From contig JAKACS010000075.1 of NCBI GenBank assembly GCA_021821235.1, positions 1-9,655 on the forward strand: a stretch of 9,655 nucleotides of DNA, read 5' to 3'. This stretch comes from Bacillota bacterium (GTDB lineage: Bacteria; Bacillota; Bacilli; Bacillales_B; DSM-18226). The position numbers and the translations under genes are program-made. The notes below the pieces were generated by a model. The model was not told the origin of the DNA, made no database searches, and worked only from the letters and a program-made list of their open reading frames with translations. Each line of letters begins with the position of its first letter. The stretch's first letter is position 1. Below are positions 1 to 5,205 of this stretch, piece by piece.

Positions 1-62
1 TAATGGTAAAACTCCAGCCTTCCAAGCTGATGTCGTGGGTTCGATTCCCATCACCCGCTCCA
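1..62 (+). tRNA. tRNA-Gly (anticodon TCC), 5' end cut by window edge
   Basis: This is the 3' portion of a glycine tRNA; about 12 nt (5' acceptor strand and start of the D arm) lie outside the window. The anticodon loop is bases 19-25 with anticodon TCC at 21-23. The anticodon stem is 14-18/26-30, with a C14·A30 mismatch at its outer pair. The T arm is 35-39/47-51 around TTCGATT. The 3' acceptor strand CACCCGC is 52-58, the discriminator T is 59, and CCA is encoded at 60-62. A terminator follows 12 bases later, so this is the last gene of its tRNA transcript. It reads GGA/GGG glycine codons. Confidence 0.96.
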
Positions 63-74
63 TACATATTAACT

Positions 75-119
75 AACGCAGTGTACCGTTTCGCTAAAGA
101 ACGTTGCATTGCGTTTTTT
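75..119 (+). terminator. Intrinsic terminator of the tRNA transcript
   Basis: A 16-bp stem (75-90 with 100-115, one C·T mismatch and two G·T pairs) encloses a 9-nt loop and runs into six Ts (114-119). It closes the tRNA-Gly transcript. Confidence 0.9.
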
Positions 120-125
120 CATGTG

Positions 126-150
126 AAAAAAAGCCGGGCAATCCGCCCGG
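126..150 (-). terminator. Intrinsic terminator of the leftward B3/B4-domain gene
   Basis: Stem CCGGGC (134-139) pairs perfectly with GCCCGG (145-150) around a 5-nt loop. Read on the minus strand it is followed, after one C, by seven Ts (132-126). There is no T run on the plus-strand side, so it serves the leftward gene. It stands back to back with the tRNA terminator. Confidence 0.87.
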
Positions 151-154
151 AAAT

Positions 155-248
155 GGCGCTGGAGGGAACCCACCGCTAGTAATGCGCGACCAAAAATGGT
201 TCGAATGCCTTTTTGGTGCAGGTGGTAAACCCCACTACGCATAAGCGC
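155..248. other. Nested inverted repeats in the 3' end and 3' UTR of the B3/B4-domain gene
   Basis: Three complementary pairs are nested in order: GGCGCT (155-160) with AGCGCT (243-248), CCACC (170-174) with GGTGG (221-225), and ACCAAAAA (189-196) with TTTTTGGT (210-217). The outer arm enters the last codons of the leftward gene. The pairing could form in either strand's RNA. It may be only a 3' UTR fold; no known RNA family is recognised. Confidence 0.3.
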
Positions 249-909
249 TGATGATGCGGAAGGTGGATTCGCCGCCATTGATTTGGACAAACATGTTCAT
301 GAGCGACTCTGTTAATTTTTCGGCATTTTCGATCTCTAGTGATGGCCTTAGATAGATTATTTGCAAGGCGTTTTTTGTGTTTTCTGTAACGGGCGCTCTA
401 TCAGAATCAACGAATGGACTGCCGAAAGGACCATTTGCATCGGCTGATAAAATGAGCTGGTTCAATGAGTTGCTACGGCCATTTAAACCCGTATATTCTT
501 CATTCTCGCTTCCAATCCTGATGTTGATGGCTCCGGTTAGTTTTTCTAAATCATAAATGCCGATTGGGGATTGATATTGAAGCGAGAAGAAATTATTTAA
601 GTCAATCGCACTATTAATCGATGGTAAGTAATTTTGTTTTTGCACTCTTCTGTACAATGCTTCGGCCGAGTGGCGATAGCGGTTCGGGTCTTTCCCTGTT
701 TTTTTGAAAATTTGCCGCCATTCTTGAATACCCGGGAGTTCGGTTACCGATTGATTTTCCAGGTCGAAAAAAAGGGATTCCTGGAAAAGCTGCAGTCTCC
801 CTTTAAGCATTTGCGGTGAATCGCTCACTGTACTATTTTGATATTCAATGATGCCAAGTTTAAACCCGGGAATTAAAGTGGTCAACTCCGCGGCTACTTG
901 AATTTCCAA
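235..909 (-). CDS. Stand-alone B3/B4 tRNA-binding-domain protein
   Basis: The 224-residue protein consists essentially of one B3/B4 domain, the fold found in the beta subunit of phenylalanyl-tRNA synthetase, where it carries editing activity. The family pattern is recognisable from the block around residues 73-89 (KDPNRYRHSAEALYRRV), the SINSAIDLNNFFSL segment (97-110) and the segment from FGSPF (162-166) to the IIYLRPS strand (184-190). No signal peptide or membrane segment is seen, so it should be cytoplasmic. The start is TTG at 909: GGAGG on the minus strand (922-918) lies 8 nt upstream, while the ATG at 913-911 is in another frame. The gene has its own promoter and terminator. Free-standing B3/B4 proteins may clear mischarged tRNA or bind tRNA, but this one's activity is inferred from the fold only. 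Confidence 0.85.
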   Translation of the reverse strand: MEIQVAAELTTLIPGFKLGIIEYQNSTVSDSPQMLKGRLQLFQESLFFDLENQSVTELPGIQEWRQIFKKTGKDPNRYRHSAEALYRRVQKQNYLPSINSAIDLNNFFSLQYQSPIGIYDLEKLTGAINIRIGSENEEYTGLNGRSNSLNQLILSADANGPFGSPFVDSDRAPVTENTKNALQIIYLRPSLEIENAEKLTESLMNMFVQINGGESTFRIISAYA

Positions 910-943
910 TCATTCCACCTCCAAAATTGGTTAAATCTAGTTT

Positions 944-972
944 ATCATAAAACGAGAAGAGATTTTTTACAA
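944..972 (-). promoter_or_regulatory. Sigma-A-type promoter of the B3/B4-domain gene
   Basis: On the minus strand, TTGTAA (972-967) and TATGAT (949-944) are separated by exactly 17 bp. The -35 matches 4 of 6 consensus bases and the -10 matches 5 of 6. Transcription would start near 937, leaving a leader of about 28 nt that contains the ribosome binding site at 922-915. Confidence 0.65.
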
Positions 973-1056
973 AGGTTGACCCTATTTGTATGAATTCTGC
1001 AACTTTATAGATGAAAACAGGGGGCTCCTTGATGGAGTTGCAACGTTTCCGGATAG

Positions 1057-1182
1057 ATTCGACGCACTTACAGGGGAATTCGACGTGTTCGCGGAACAAT
1101 TCGACGCAAATTTAGTGGAATTCGACGTGTTCCCCCAACAATTCGACGCGTTTTCAAGCTAATTCGACGACAATTAGAATGA
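1057..1182. repeat. Six-unit 21-bp tandem array with ATTCGACG core
   Basis: ATTCGACG starts at 1057, 1078, 1099, 1120, 1141 and 1162, an exact 21-bp period. The core is perfectly kept while the other 13 bp vary. Units 2 and 4 agree at 18 of 21 bases (both continue GTGTTC and end AACA) and units 1 and 3 at 16 of 21, which suggests an older 42-bp double unit. The last unit overlaps a possible queG -10 box. Twenty-one bp is two helical turns, so the cores would sit on one face of the DNA. It could be a protein-binding array or merely an expanded intergenic repeat. Confidence 0.9.
1175..1180 (+). promoter_or_regulatory. Possible -10 box of queG
   Basis: TAGAAT (5 of 6 bases of the -10 consensus) lies inside the sixth 21-bp repeat unit, 11 nt before the AGGAGG of queG. 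There is no good -35 at 16-18 bp spacing (TTTCAA at 1152-1157 is the nearest), so the call is weak. Confidence 0.3.
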
Positions 1183-1204
1183 CTATAAAAAGGAGGGGAG
1201 CTAC

Positions 1205-2338
1205 ATGGACGTTACTGCCTTGAAAGAGGAAATCATTAAATACAGTAAACAGATTGGGATTGATAAATTAGGCTTTACGACTGCAGACCCATTTGTTGAG
1301 TTGAAAAATCGCTTAATTCGCCAGCAGGAGCTAAATTATCAGTCCGGATTCGAGGAACCGGATATTGAAAAGCGGGTAACGCCCGCGCTGTTAATGGAAG
1401 AGCCGCGCTCGATTATTTCCGTGGCGCTTGCCTATCCGGCAAAAATGAAAATTCGGGTACAAAGCAAAAAGGGAGAAAGACGGGGAATTTTCTGCCGGGC
1501 ATCATGGGGTGTCGATTATCATCGGATTCTTCAAGACCGGCTAAAAAAGCTGGAAGAATTCATTTTATCAAGGGTGCCTGAGGCAAGAGTGAAGTCGATG
1601 GTCGATACTGGCGAGCTATCCGATCGCGCTGTTGCCGTACGAGCGGGAATTGGCTGGAGCGGGAAAAACTGCGCTGTGATTACACCGGAGTTTGGCTCCT
1701 ATGTGTATTTGGGTGAACTGATTACGAGCATTCCTTTTGAACCTGACAGCCCGATCGAAGACCAATGCGGTACATGCACAAAATGCTTGGAAGCTTGTCC
1801 AACCGGAGCATTGGTTCAAGGTGGACAAATCAATGCCCAGCGTTGTATCAGTTTTTTGACGCAAACAAAAGGATTTTTGCCGGATGAGTTTCGCGAAAAG
1901 ATAGGCAATCGCGTCTATGGCTGTGATTCCTGCCAGACCGCCTGCCCGGTAAACAAAGGGAAGGACTTTCATTTTCATGCAGAAATGGAACCGGATCCGG
2001 AGATTGTGAAGCCGAAATTAACACCGCTTTTAAAAATAAGCAATCGGGAGTTTAAAGAAAAATTCGCCATGCTTGCCGGGGCGTGGAGAGGGAAAAAGCC
2101 GATTCAGCGAAATGCGATCATCGCGCTTGCACATTTTAAAGATGAAACAGCTGTTCCGGAACTAATTGATGTTCTCCAAAATGACTCTCGGCCAGTCATG
2201 CGTGGAACGGCTGCTTGGGCGCTTGGCAAAATCGGCGGGGATGCGGCGCTTGATGCTTTGATCAAAGCGAGCCAAAGCGAAAAGGATGAAGAAGCAAGAG
2301 CAGAAATCCAAAAAGGTTTACAACTTGTACAGCAATAA
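1205..2338 (+). CDS. queG: Epoxyqueuosine reductase QueG
   Basis: QueG performs the last step of queuosine synthesis, reducing epoxyqueuosine to queuosine at the wobble base of GUN-decoding tRNAs (Asn, Asp, His, Tyr), using cobalamin and two 4Fe-4S clusters in the cytoplasm. The 377-residue protein shows the catalytic-type Asp134 in VDTGEL and RAGIGW at 146-151. Cluster ligands are C188-x2-C191-x2-C194-x3-C198P for one and C214 with C240-x2-C243-x3-C247P for the other. HEAT-like repeats (about 300-360) form the C-terminal tRNA-binding part. The ATG has AGGAGG (1191-1196) 8 nt upstream. It corresponds to yhbA of B. subtilis and is complete. It is transcribed alone, between the 21-bp array and a terminator. 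Confidence 0.97.
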   Translation: MDVTALKEEIIKYSKQIGIDKLGFTTADPFVELKNRLIRQQELNYQSGFEEPDIEKRVTPALLMEEPRSIISVALAYPAKMKIRVQSKKGERRGIFCRASWGVDYHRILQDRLKKLEEFILSRVPEARVKSMVDTGELSDRAVAVRAGIGWSGKNCAVITPEFGSYVYLGELITSIPFEPDSPIEDQCGTCTKCLEACPTGALVQGGQINAQRCISFLTQTKGFLPDEFREKIGNRVYGCDSCQTACPVNKGKDFHFHAEMEPDPEIVKPKLTPLLKISNREFKEKFAMLAGAWRGKKPIQRNAIIALAHFKDETAVPELIDVLQNDSRPVMRGTAAWALGKIGGDAALDALIKASQSEKDEEARAEIQKGLQLVQQ

Positions 2339-2362
2339 TTTTTCCGGCAGCAAAAAAGCCAA

Positions 2363-2395
2363 AAAAAGAGCGGACAACCTTTGTTCGCTCTTTTT
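2363..2395 (+). terminator. Intrinsic terminator after queG
   Basis: GAGCGGACAA (2368-2377) pairs with TTGTTCGCTC (2381-2390, one G·T pair) around CCT. It is flanked by A5 (2363-2367) and T5 (2391-2395), so the stem can extend to 15 bp. Because A and T runs flank both sides it could stop transcription in either direction. Confidence 0.85.
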
Positions 2396-2410
2396 CATTC
2401 TCTCGTGCAT

Positions 2411-2428
2411 ATTCATAGTTATATGAAT
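2411..2428. repeat. Short inverted repeat before the amidase gene
   Basis: ATTCATA (2411-2417) and TATGAAT (2422-2428) are perfect arms around GTTA, ending 8 bases before the ribosome binding site of the next gene. It could be an operator or a small leader hairpin; no regulator is recognised. Confidence 0.45.
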
Positions 2429-2448
2429 CAAAATTGAGGGGGAGAAAG

Positions 2449-3327
2449 ATGCTGAAACAGCTGCAGGAGTTATTTGAAAAAAGGATCCATTACTTTGTAT
2501 CTGAATCGCGCCGTCTCGATTCTTTTTACCCGAAGGCGGAAAAAAAGAAGGAATCCCTTGCCAAACGTTCAGCAGAAATTGTAAAAGTGACAGCCACAGG
2601 AAAAACGCTGGAGGAAGTTGTCGAAGCCGAAATTACAAAAGCAAGATACATCGTTCATTTTCAATATTTGATCAAGCAAAATGGCCACATGTACCTAGAG
2701 GAGGAAATCGAAGAAAGAGTTGGCCAATTTTTTAAGGATGAATTGATGTCGGATGAGGAAATTAACCCATTTGCCAACCGGAAACCACCGGAAGATATGC
2801 CTGTTTTCGCGGAAAGCAGCGGCGAGGAGCGGCTTAGTTATCAGTACAATCGTTTGAAGGCAGTCCAATATGCAGAGCGTTGGTGGAATAGTTACAACCC
2901 CGCTTATAAAAAGTTTGACGTGGATTGCACCAATTTTATTTCCCAATGCCTGCATGAAGGCGGGGCGCCGATGAATGGCTATCCGAATCGCTCAAAAGGG
3001 TGGTGGCTAAGAGATCATAATTGGAGCTACAGCTGGGCGGTAGCAAATGCATTAAGGCTTTATTTGTCCAATTCAAGGGTTGGTTTGCGGGCACGGGAAG
3101 TGTCAAGTCCTGAGCAATTATCATTGGGTGATGTGATCTGCTATGATTTTCAGGGGGATGGCCGCTTTGACCATAACACGATTGTGACTGGCAAGGATGC
3201 ATATGGCATGCCACTTGTGAATGCCCATACGTATAACAGCCGGATGCGCTATTGGGCATACGAAGACTCATCGGCATACACGCCCAATATCAAGTATAAA
3301 TTTTTTGCTATTTATGACGGGCAGTAA
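2449..3327 (+). CDS. yhbB: Putative cysteine amidase-domain protein (YhbB type)
   Basis: The C-terminal half (about 135-292) fits the amidase_6 family of putative NlpC/P60-like cysteine hydrolases. C160 in DVDCTNFISQC is the likely nucleophile, H242 in DHNTIV a likely catalytic His, and VNAHTYN (257-263) holds the usual third polar position. Residues 1-110 are charged and probably helical, with no predicted signal peptide. The product may therefore be cytoplasmic, deposited in the spore, or released on lysis. The start is ATG 2449 because GAGGGGG (2436-2442) lies 6 nt before it; an in-frame TTG at 2434 overlaps that site. Length is 292 residues. Position after queG and before trmL matches yhbB. 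The substrate, perhaps a peptidoglycan peptide bond, is inferred from family only. Confidence 0.82.
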   Translation: MLKQLQELFEKRIHYFVSESRRLDSFYPKAEKKKESLAKRSAEIVKVTATGKTLEEVVEAEITKARYIVHFQYLIKQNGHMYLEEEIEERVGQFFKDELMSDEEINPFANRKPPEDMPVFAESSGEERLSYQYNRLKAVQYAERWWNSYNPAYKKFDVDCTNFISQCLHEGGAPMNGYPNRSKGWWLRDHNWSYSWAVANALRLYLSNSRVGLRAREVSSPEQLSLGDVICYDFQGDGRFDHNTIVTGKDAYGMPLVNAHTYNSRMRYWAYEDSSAYTPNIKYKFFAIYDGQ

Positions 3328-3352
3328 ACGTCTTCCCGGGCAAATGTCAGAG

Positions 3353-3361
3353 TGGTATAAT
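3353..3361 (+). promoter_or_regulatory. Extended -10 promoter element of trmL
   Basis: TGGTATAAT is a perfect extended -10 (TGn plus TATAAT) 35 nt upstream of the trmL GTG. No good -35 is present, which is usual for extended -10 promoters. It implies trmL can be transcribed separately from the amidase gene. Confidence 0.65.
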
Positions 3362-3395
3362 GGCAAATAGAGTTTTTATTGATGGGGTGAAAAAT

Positions 3396-3887
3396 GTGGC
3401 AATTCATGTAGTCTTATATCAACCAGAGATTCCAGCCAACACGGGAAACATTGCAAGGACGTGTGCAGCAACGGATACAACCTTGCATTTAATTCGTCCG
3501 CTCGGATTTTCAACCGATGATAAAATGTTAAAACGGGCTGGTCTTGATTATTGGGAGTTTGTGAACATAGTTTATTACGATTCCCTTGATGAATTTTTTG
3601 AAAAGAATCAAGGCGGCGAATTTTTTTATTTAACGAAATTTGGTCAAAAGCCGCATACAAGCTTTGACTACAGTGATGTCAACAAAGATTATTACTTCGT
3701 TTTCGGGCGGGAAACGACCGGTCTGCCAAAAGAGGTAATTGAAAAAAACAAGGAAACCGCTTTAAGAATTCCGATGAATGACCATGTTCGTTCGTTAAAT
3801 TTGTCCAATACGGCAGCGATTCTTGTCTATGAGGCATTAAGGCAGCAAAACTATCCAGGTTTAAACAAATTGGGCCCGTCCCGCTGA
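3396..3887 (+). CDS. trmL: tRNA (cytidine/uridine-2'-O-)-methyltransferase TrmL (CspR)
   Basis: TrmL methylates the ribose of the wobble base (C34 or modified U34) of leucine tRNAs, using S-adenosylmethionine. It is a small SPOUT enzyme with a C-terminal knot, active as a dimer. The 163 residues show all three family motifs: NTGNIART (15-22), FGRETTGLP (103-111) and RSLNLSNTAAI (132-142). Translation should begin at GTG 3396 (MAIHVVLYQP), with GGGG (3384-3387) as ribosome binding site and agreement with the known family N-terminus. The in-frame ATG at 3360 lies in the -10 box and would add 12 unrelated residues. The short tail after QQNYPGLN is variable in the family. A terminator follows directly. 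With queG this makes two wobble-base modification genes in one neighbourhood. Confidence 0.96.
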   Translation: MAIHVVLYQPEIPANTGNIARTCAATDTTLHLIRPLGFSTDDKMLKRAGLDYWEFVNIVYYDSLDEFFEKNQGGEFFYLTKFGQKPHTSFDYSDVNKDYYFVFGRETTGLPKEVIEKNKETALRIPMNDHVRSLNLSNTAAILVYEALRQQNYPGLNKLGPSR

Positions 3888-3894
3888 TGAAAAT

Positions 3895-3942
3895 ACTCCT
3901 ATTGTTGATACTACTACAATAGGAGTGTTTTTTTTGTTTTTT
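3895..3942 (+). terminator. Intrinsic terminator after trmL
   Basis: ACTCCTATTGT (3895-3905) pairs perfectly with ACAATAGGAGT (3916-3926) around a 10-nt loop. It is followed by eight Ts (3928-3935), a G and six more Ts. Confidence 0.93.
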
Positions 3943-3997
3943 CGCTGAGCTTTTGTTTAAATGAGGGTAGTCAAAGAAACGAAAGGAATGGATTTTC

Positions 3998-4747
3998 ATG
4001 AATGAAGTAATCTCGACACTGCTCAGTCATCGGTCAATTCGTCATTTTCAAGATATGCCGCTAACCGATGAGCAAATCAAAACGATTGTGGCTTGTGCTC
4101 AGTCTGCGTCAACCTCAAGCTATATTCAAGCCTACTCCATTATTGGAGTCACCGAAAAAGAAAAAAAACAAAAGTTGGCGGAAATCGCTAGAGGACAAGA
4201 TTATGTTGCCAACAATGGCCATCTTTTCGTCTTTTGTGCCGATCTTCACCGCCACGAACTGATTGGGCGGATGGAAAACAAAGATGTCCTTCCATCCATT
4301 GAGAGTACAGAAAAATTTATGGCGGCGCTCATTGATGCTGCATTGGCAGCGCAAAATGCTGCAACAGCTGCGGAATCTATGGGTCTTGGAATTTGTTACA
4401 TCGGCGGGATTCGCAACGATCTGGAAGAAGTAAAAAAACTGTTGAAAACACCGGAGCGCGTTATCCCATTGTTCGGCATGGCGGTCGGATATCCGGAAAA
4501 AATAACCGATCAAAAGCCGCGGCTGCCGTTTGCACATGTCTACCATGAAAATGAGTACGAGCAGGATGAAGCACGCTTCCTCAATCAGTTGGAGGAATAT
4601 AATCAGACTACCTCAAGCTATTATGACAAGCGGACAGGCGGTGCCCGTAAAGATCGCTGGACAGAGCAGATTGGCGAAATGCTTGAGAAAAAATCCCGAA
4701 TGTATATGAAGGATTTTGTTCAGAAAAATAAACTGGATTTGCATTAA
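3998..4747 (+). CDS. nfrA: NADPH-dependent flavin/nitro-reductase (NfrA/NfsA type)
   Basis: This is an FMN-containing oxidoreductase of the NfsA/Frp group, which uses NAD(P)H to reduce nitro compounds, quinones or free FMN in the cytoplasm. FMN-contact motifs are visible: HRSIRHF at 11-17, STSSYIQAYS at 38-47, GICYIGGIRN at 131-140 and KPRLP at 173-177. The 249-residue length equals that of B. subtilis NfrA as I recall it. The ATG has AAAGGA (3982-3987) 10 nt upstream. A weak -35/-10 pair (TTGTTT 3934-3939, TTAAAT 3957-3962, 17 bp apart) overlaps the T tract of the preceding terminator. In B. subtilis nfrA sits elsewhere, so its presence in this neighbourhood is a local difference. Substrate preference cannot be read from sequence, so nfsA would be an equally fair name. 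Confidence 0.9.
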   Translation: MNEVISTLLSHRSIRHFQDMPLTDEQIKTIVACAQSASTSSYIQAYSIIGVTEKEKKQKLAEIARGQDYVANNGHLFVFCADLHRHELIGRMENKDVLPSIESTEKFMAALIDAALAAQNAATAAESMGLGICYIGGIRNDLEEVKKLLKTPERVIPLFGMAVGYPEKITDQKPRLPFAHVYHENEYEQDEARFLNQLEEYNQTTSSYYDKRTGGARKDRWTEQIGEMLEKKSRMYMKDFVQKNKLDLH

Positions 4748-4769
4748 TCAAAGGACTGAGTTTCCCTAA

Positions 4770-4805
4770 CACGAAAGGCTGCCAAACGTGTGGCAGCTTT
4801 TTGTG
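4770..4805 (+). terminator. Intrinsic terminator after the nitroreductase gene, possibly shared
   Basis: A 15-bp stem (4770-4784 with 4791-4805, two G·T pairs) encloses AACGTG, and the five Ts (4798-4802) are part of the descending arm. It lies between converging genes. On the minus strand it ends in only a weak T run, so it may also serve the small leftward gene at 4827-4928. Confidence 0.82.
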
Positions 4806-4826
4806 TTGAGGCTGCTTGGCTACGGC

Positions 4827-4928
4827 TCAGGATCGCTTTTTTGGCACTCCCGGCTTGTCGTTATACCCTGCAGTAAAAATTGCCGTCAAGAATGCGATCA
4901 TCACCAAAATAATTAAAACCAATCCCAT
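4827..4928 (-). CDS. Small single-helix membrane peptide, 33 residues
   Basis: The translation begins MGLVLIILVMIAFLTAIF and ends TAGYNDKPGVPKKRS. Residues 2-20 form one hydrophobic helix. The tail is polar with four basic residues at its end, so the C-terminus probably stays in the cytoplasm. The ATG at 4928 is preceded on the minus strand by AAAGGGGG, 11 nt away, a strong ribosome binding site. A TATACT -10 lies about 54 nt upstream of the ATG. A clean strong site in front of a clean hydrophobic segment argues that this is a real gene although it is tiny. I do not recognise the family. Bacillaceae carry many such peptides that bind membrane complexes or act in sporulation, but no function can be assigned. 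Confidence 0.7.
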   Translation of the reverse strand: MGLVLIILVMIAFLTAIFTAGYNDKPGVPKKRS

Positions 4929-4981
4929 CGTGTGCAAACCCCCTTTACATATTTAATTTTTTGATAATTCGAACTATTTTT

Positions 4982-4987
4982 AGTATA
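4982..4987 (-). promoter_or_regulatory. Likely -10 box of the small membrane-peptide gene
   Basis: On the minus strand TATACT (5 of 6 consensus bases) lies 54 nt upstream of the ATG at 4928. The -35 at 17 bp is TTTATG (5010-5005), only 3 of 6. A sigma-A promoter of moderate strength or one for another sigma factor is possible. Confidence 0.4.
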
Positions 4988-5013
4988 GCCCAACTGAATA
5001 AAATCATAAAGAG

Positions 5014-5051
5014 GGGGTTCATCTTTTTCTTCAGCGGGTAGGTTGAACCCC
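5014..5051. repeat. Inverted repeat GGGGTTCA / TGAACCCC
   Basis: Perfect 8-bp arms (5014-5021 and 5044-5051) flank 22 nt between the small leftward gene's promoter and the prkA promoter. There is no T run on either side, so it is not a good terminator. An operator for the divergent pair or a leftover of an older element are both possible. Confidence 0.5.
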
Positions 5052-5131
5052 AGTCAAATCGTGGTTATTTTTTAAATTCATCCTTCAAGTAAAGGGACAT
5101 CCAATATCTGCCTCTGGCGAGTTTTCTTTAA

Positions 5132-5170
5132 CGTATGCATGTTCAATTAGCCATACGCATAGAGTATATT
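5132..5170 (+). promoter_or_regulatory. prkA promoter region with overlapping inverted repeat
   Basis: Two readings overlap. GCATGTT (5137-5143), 14 nt, CATAGAGT (5158-5165) resembles the sigma-E pattern KMATATT-14-CATACANT (6 of 7 and 6 of 8). TTCAAT (5142-5147), 17 nt, TATATT (5165-5170) is a weaker sigma-A pair. CGTATG (5132-5137) and CATACG (5152-5157) form a 6-bp inverted repeat across the region that could be an operator. Known links of PrkA to sporulation favour sigma-E; the sequence does not decide. Confidence 0.45.
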
Positions 5171-5205
5171 AATCGTCTCTGATTACGCGACAGGGGGAGG
5201 ACCAT

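Noticed and set aside
860..1099. Leftward 79-codon open frame over the promoter and repeats before queG
   Set aside because: It begins in the 21-bp array, has no ribosome binding site and runs across the promoter and start of the B3/B4-domain gene.
1057..1182. CRISPR array
   Set aside because: An 8-bp conserved core with 13-nt variable parts is far shorter than any CRISPR repeat and spacer, and no cas gene is present.
1057..1182. Plasmid or phage replication iterons
   Set aside because: The 21-bp period fits iterons, but there is no replication initiator gene and the neighbours are ordinary chromosomal genes.
1000..1204. PreQ1 riboswitch before queG
   Set aside because: The leader lacks the compact preQ1 aptamer pattern and consists of the 21-bp repeats.
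1616..1978. Long leftward open frame inside queG
   Set aside because: It is a shadow of a strongly conserved gene on the other strand and has no ribosome binding site or family resemblance. The same holds for leftward frames inside the amidase, trmL, nitroreductase, prkA and yhbH genes.
2407..2413. GCATATT before the amidase gene as a sigma-E -35
   Set aside because: It matches the -35 pattern fully, but no -10 follows at 13-15 nt, where the ribosome binding site begins.
2434..2448. Earlier in-frame TTG for the amidase gene
   Set aside because: It overlaps the ribosome binding site that serves the ATG at 2449.
3360..3395. Earlier in-frame ATG for trmL
   Set aside because: It lies in the TATAAT box, has no ribosome binding site and adds residues not found in the TrmL family.
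5030..5080. Leftward 16-codon frame (MNLKNNHDLT...) in the prkA upstream gap
   Set aside because: It is very short, has only a modest AAGGA site close to the ATG, and no hydrophobic segment or promoter support.
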